From: Blastomyces gilchristii SLH14081
Lineage: Eukaryota > Ascomycota > Eurotiomycetes > Onygenales > Ajellomycetaceae
Direction: 5' to 3'
Length of the DNA: 64,000 nucleotides
NCBI RefSeq assembly: GCF_000003855.2
Contig: NW_003101677.1
Location: forward strand, 2,291,028 to 2,355,027
Position 1 is the stretch's first letter. Each line of letters opens with the position of its first letter. Position numbers and translations under genes: made by a program. The notes below the pieces were generated by a model, which saw only the letters and a program-made list of their open reading frames with translations, was not told the origin of the DNA and did no database searches. Below are positions 59,763 to 64,000 of this stretch, in pieces.

Positions 59763-61885
59763 AATTATTATTATTATTATTCTTCAATTATAGATGTATG
59801 CAGTCAGAGACTATGACATCTACCTGAGAACTATTAGTTTTCAGGGTTTTCTCTATATCTATAGAGTCAACTATTATACATTTACCAATTTCAGATATGC
59901 AAAATCAGAAAATTCCAGCTCAGAATATAAAAACTGTTTACAAATTGCAGTATTTCAACACCTTTTGATACTTTGAAACCATTTGAAAATATCATGACAA
60001 GGGAAAACAAAACATAGTCTTAAAGATAGACACATTAAATAGATAGATAGAAAAGAACAGAAAGAAACAAGTACAGTAAAGAGAGACTATAACAAAATAA
60101 AAATATTAAAAGATAGTGTATAGCTGTTTTAACAGAATATATCTAATCAATTTCCACCTCTTCATATTCAGATACTTCTGAATTCAGTCATTTTCTTATC
60201 ACTGCTTGAGTTTCTGATAGAAAGTCTATGAAGTATTCAATTTCTGTCTTAGTTGAGAATAAGAATCTTATATTTACTTAATTTAAATCGTACTTCTGCT
60301 TCAATCTGACTCTGAGTCTATTGAATAACACACAATGCATTATAATATACTCAGAATTATTATTTGCATTGCAGAATGAGCACTCTGTTGAATCAAATCT
60401 ATCATCAAATCTTTGTATATAAGATTTGAAATAATCTTATCCTAGTTTAAGCTGAATTATAGATGAGAATATTTTCTTTTTACATTTAATTAAACAAGAT
60501 TTCCACTTTGGTTTTATCTCAAATATTGAATAATGTATGCTCTTCTTTTGTTTCTGCCAGCTTTTATTTCACTTATTTAAACAAGATTCTTTTATCTTTC
60601 TCTTTATGAAAGACCAGAACACTGTTTTTTGAATAGATCTTCTTAATTCTGAACTCTTTTTTACAGCTGAATCAGTTAATTCATTGTCATGAATATTCAT
60701 ATGAGCTGGAACTCAGTGTAAATGAATTATCAGTTTTGATGTTCTTCTTTTTTGAATTCTTAAAACAGAGTTTAAAATCAGTTCAAGATTCATTTGATCA
60801 TTATAAATCTGACTATTTCTAAGTCTTTTTAAAGCAGCTTGACTATCAGAGAATATTCATTTCTCTTTTAAACTATTTTCTCATTTATGAGATTTTATTT
60901 CAATGAGTTTGAAAGCTTTCACTATTGCAAATAGTTCAGTATCAAAGACTTCACATTCACAGTCTAAATTCTAGAAATATTAGTTAAAATTAATATTATC
61001 TTCAGTATAAGCAATGTCTGCATCTAATCTATTTAAATTCTCATTTTTTGAGTCATCTGAGTAAATCACAATAGAGTCTTTTATATTGATTGTAAAGATC
61101 TTCTTCAAATACTGTTCATATTCTCTCTCTTTAGATAGTTCACTTATTTATAACTTTATTAGAGATTTCAGCTTTTCTCTTCAGAGAGATATCTTCTCAT
61201 GATCAATTTTCTCAATATTTAATAAAGAAAATTGATTTTTAATAAGTGAATATAGTCTATACAGTTGAGAGGGCATTTTCTTTAAAGCATTATTCTCATT
61301 GTAATCAAGAAATCTATTTCAATTCAGTTCATTTCCTGAGTTAACTGATAGAAATGAAGAAGAAACTCTTTCTCTGATTATATGATTTGAGCTCATCTTT
61401 ATGACTCTCAGAGTATAGTTTATACAGGCTTTTTCAAATTGAATAGCAGGAGATGAGATTGAGCTTCAATTTCCATTGCTTTAATAGAAGATGATTTGAA
61501 TGCTCTCAGAATTCTTCTCAAAGCTCTGTTTTGTAGACTTTGAAAGAGTTCAGTGAAATTATCTTGTTTATTTCATCAAACTTGAACTTAATAATCAGCT
61601 ACTGAGGTAATACAGACTATGTATAACTGTCTCATAGCCTGAAAGAATAGACATCTCTCAGTATTTAATAGTCTGATTATTCTATTCAGTAGTCTCTCTG
61701 CCTTGATGATTCTTTGTTGAATATGATATTTAAAATTCAACTTGGAGTTTAATCATCCTTCTAGTCATTTGACATTTAAACTGGGTTTAATCTCTTTATT
61801 CAAAAGAGTTAGACCTAGTTCTTTCTCATTAAACCTGGGAAAAGAGTGAATTAACTCAGTTTTATTCATATCAAATTGAATTAGA
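59763..61885 (-). mobile_element. Tad1-like LINE, copy 6 (5'-truncated, minus strand)
   Basis: Bracketed by a 13-bp duplication ATAGTATCAGTGT (59750-59762, 61886-61898). The AAT tail (as ATT repeats) and hairpins are at the left end; going right it covers the 3' UTR, C-terminal zinc motif, RNase H and the second half of RT, truncated just upstream of MNKTELIHSF. Inserted in the copia integrase. Confidence 0.87.
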
Positions 61886-63500
61886 ATAGTATCAGTGTGA
61901 ATATGACTGAGATTATAATATGAATTCAAAAGAGTCTTTGATATCTTTGATATCTGTGTTTTTATATTCACAGAATCAATATTATCAACAGTAGTAGCAG
62001 CAGTCATAGAAAAATTAACTTTTCAGTCAAAATCATACTCATGGGACATCACAGTATACTTAACTGTCTTGCTTAAATAATCAAAATTCTCATTGAACTT
62101 CTGTTTAGTGATCTTATATATATTATTCTGAGTGATTCAAACTGTGTGAAAAATAACATCATTCAGAGCTCTGTAAATGAAAAATAAGAGAATAGTCAAA
62201 GATAATATAAATCAGAATCTCTGATCTTTAAGCTTTATAAATGAGAGCAGGCTAACTGTAACATTAGAAATATAGTGAACATTCTGCAAGTTAATATCAT
62301 TACTCTCAATCTTCAAGATAACAGTTTCAATCTTCTTGACAAACTCAGTTCTCTCAGTTGCAGAATTGACAGAGATGTTATCATTAAAAGATTTAATTTT
62401 TGAAAAAGAATGAAGCTCATCTGTTATATTCAGACTTACATATATATTCAAATATCAAGATCTAGAGAATGATTTTTAAATAACTGTGAAAGAGTAATAG
62501 AACTGAATCTTTGTAATTACTGTATTTACTGCTGATTGAGAACTTATTAAGTTATTCTTCTTCTCTTTCTTTTTATTATTATTCTTCTTGTCCTTCTTCT
62601 TTTTTCTTTTATCAGAGTGTAAGATGAAACATCTATCAACTATATATTCATTTCTTTTACAGTGAATACACTTTTATACAACTATGTCTTTATTCTCATC
62701 TTTGTTCTTGTTCTTTTACACAGTCACAGAATTAATCTCAGACTGCTTTTTTCACTCAGTGATAACCTTCTTAAATGTATGATTGATTAGTTACTTCATC
62801 AAATCATTGATCTCATTATTAATAATGAGTTCTTAATCAGTGAAGAAAAACTCATTCAGATGTATTTTAATAAATAATCTTTAATAATCTTATAGATTGT
62901 TAAGAAAAAGATTATAATATATATCTTTAGTGCTCTGACAGAGCTCTTTATAATGAGTAATAAGATAGTGAAATTATCTCTGAAAAATAAGATAATCATT
63001 ATTCTTGACTTATAATTTTATTGAAGATGTTAATACATTCTTCAGTCAGTGATATTATCTATTCAATATTAATCTTGTCTTATAGAGTCACAGTATTATC
63101 AGCTTCTAAGATTTTAATAGTAGTTCAAACATTTTTAATAACACTTAACAATATATATCTATATAGAGACTTGAAATGAATCTTTCACTTTTCAGAATTA
63201 ATATAATATATAAAATAGAATTCTCATTGAGTTTTTAATAAGAGATCAGTTTCATCAATAACTTTCGTATCAGTTAATATATTAATACATCAGACTTTAT
63301 AATTAGACCTGTTAAATATAATCACTGATTTAATATCTAGAGTATATTTCACTTTCTTCTGATATTTCTGCAACTTATCTCTCATAATATCTCATGAGCT
63401 TTGTGTAGAAACAGATGTAGTAAGATATTATATAAATTCAGCTGTAGTAAGTTGATTTCAAAGCATTATCTATATAAGATTTATAAGATTGCCTGCAGTG
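61886..63500 (-). pseudogene. Copia gag, protease and integrase N-terminus relic
   Basis: The minus strand reads, from right to left: a gag-like region (about 63450-62700), a zinc knuckle CIHC-X4-Y-X4-C (about 62660; His changed to Tyr), a Lys-rich stretch, then the protease-to-integrase region with NVHYISNVTVSLLSFIKLKD (62220-62290), a copia hallmark (NVLYVP.L..NLLS...L), and the integrase HH motif near 61900 (SHIHTD). A frame joining this to LINE copy 6 at 61765-62007 is an insertion chimera, not a gene. The RT/RNase H half is not visible anywhere in the window. Confidence 0.65.
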
Positions 63501-64000
63501 TAATTAAACTGACTGTGTGACTGTGTCTGAGACCAGGACCAGATTTTTTGATAGTTTCATTACCAATTCAACTGATTCCATTACACAGTTTTAACATTAG
63601 ATAGTAGTTTCATACTGTTTCAGTGAGACTTACTGTCTACTCTTGTCACATTTTTCAAATGAGATCATGAGTTCCACTTCTCAATTTAACTTATTTTTAT
63701 TGCTTTAAATGACTTTAAATCTCATTTGAGTGTTATCAAAAAGCGTTACTTTTTAAAAAATTAAAAATAGTCTAAAAAAAACCTTAAAATGTCTAAAAAT
63801 AGTAACTTTATATCAAGAATAAAACTAAATGAGATCAAATGAGACTACTTTCTCATTTTTTTCAAGTCATGATTTCATTTTAAGATCTGATATATAGTCA
63901 CTTTGCATGTTTTTTTAATGACTAGTCCCAGCGGGATTCATGCCAAGAAATGTATGAGATCAGACACAAATGAGACCAAACATGAAATTCATGAATCCCG
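63501..64000. other. Possible copia leader/LTR region with terminal inverted repeat at window end
   Basis: Minus-strand GGTCTCAGACACAGTCACAC (about 63530-63511) matches 19826-19845. Many TCATTTGA/TGAGATC motifs recur in this region. CGGGATTCATG (63932-63942) is repeated inverted as CATGAATCCCG (63990-64000), with CpGs intact. No gene. Confidence 0.35.

Noticed and set aside
61765..62007. 80-codon minus-strand ORF as a novel gene
   Set aside because: It joins copia integrase sequence to LINE copy 6 RT sequence across the insertion point at 61885/61886; an accidental chimera.
1..64000. CRISPR array or bacterial/phage defence system
   Set aside because: No regularly spaced repeat-spacer arrays; the only tandem arrays are the 53-bp LINE monomers and microsatellites. 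Introns and element types are eukaryotic.

Overview
The window looks like a repeat-dense, AT-rich block of a filamentous ascomycete nuclear genome. The evidence is one intact host gene with short fungal-type introns (GTAAGT or GTATGT donors, CTAAC branch sites), Tad1-like LINEs, Ty3 chromoviruses with chromodomains, Ty1/copia, hAT and CACTA-type relics, and dense C-to-T and G-to-A mutation of repeats with CpG almost erased, as in repeat-induced point mutation (RIP). I do not assign a species.

Layout. 1-7.3 kb: GC-rich contig end, a 100-N gap, a broken minus-strand ORF with two CX2CX6C motifs, and a degenerate CACTA/Tnp2-like transposase. 7.9-8.75 kb: the one intact gene, a four-exon RidA/Mmf1 (YjgF) gene in a CpG-retaining island. 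9.1-10.2 kb: dispersed-repeat debris. 10.2-15.1 kb: LINE copy 1. 15.1-16.6 kb: hAT transposase relic (minus). 17.2-19.5 kb: a possible TIR-bounded DNA element. 19.85-22.97 kb: LINE copy 2. From 22.97 kb, LINE copy 3 is split in three by two chromoviruses: element 1 (23,666-30,812, TSD CTTTG) and element 2 (34,876-50,351, TSD ATTAT). Element 1 carries two tRNA-headed SINE-like insertions with their own TSDs. Element 2 carries LINE copy 4 and an assembly gap. 51.2-59.0 kb: LINE copy 5. 59.8-61.9 kb: LINE copy 6 (minus). Copies 5 and 6, and probably 3, sit inside a minus-strand copia relic reaching about 63.5 kb.

How the parts relate. The LINE 3' end (about 370 bp UTR, two stem-loops, then an AAT-repeat tail) recurs in the SINEs. 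SINE 2 has a tRNA-like head joined to the LINE 3' UTR. SINE 1 shares little sequence but has the same terminal hairpin architecture with both stems changed in a compensating way. This points to trans-mobilisation of the SINEs by the LINE family. No transposon ORF is intact: Trp codons are widely TGA, Gln codons often TAA or TAG, and the reverse-transcriptase YxDD box is damaged wherever it is visible. Hypermutation is patchy: LINE 5' ends, the outer edges of chromovirus 2, SINE 1 and the RidA island are spared.
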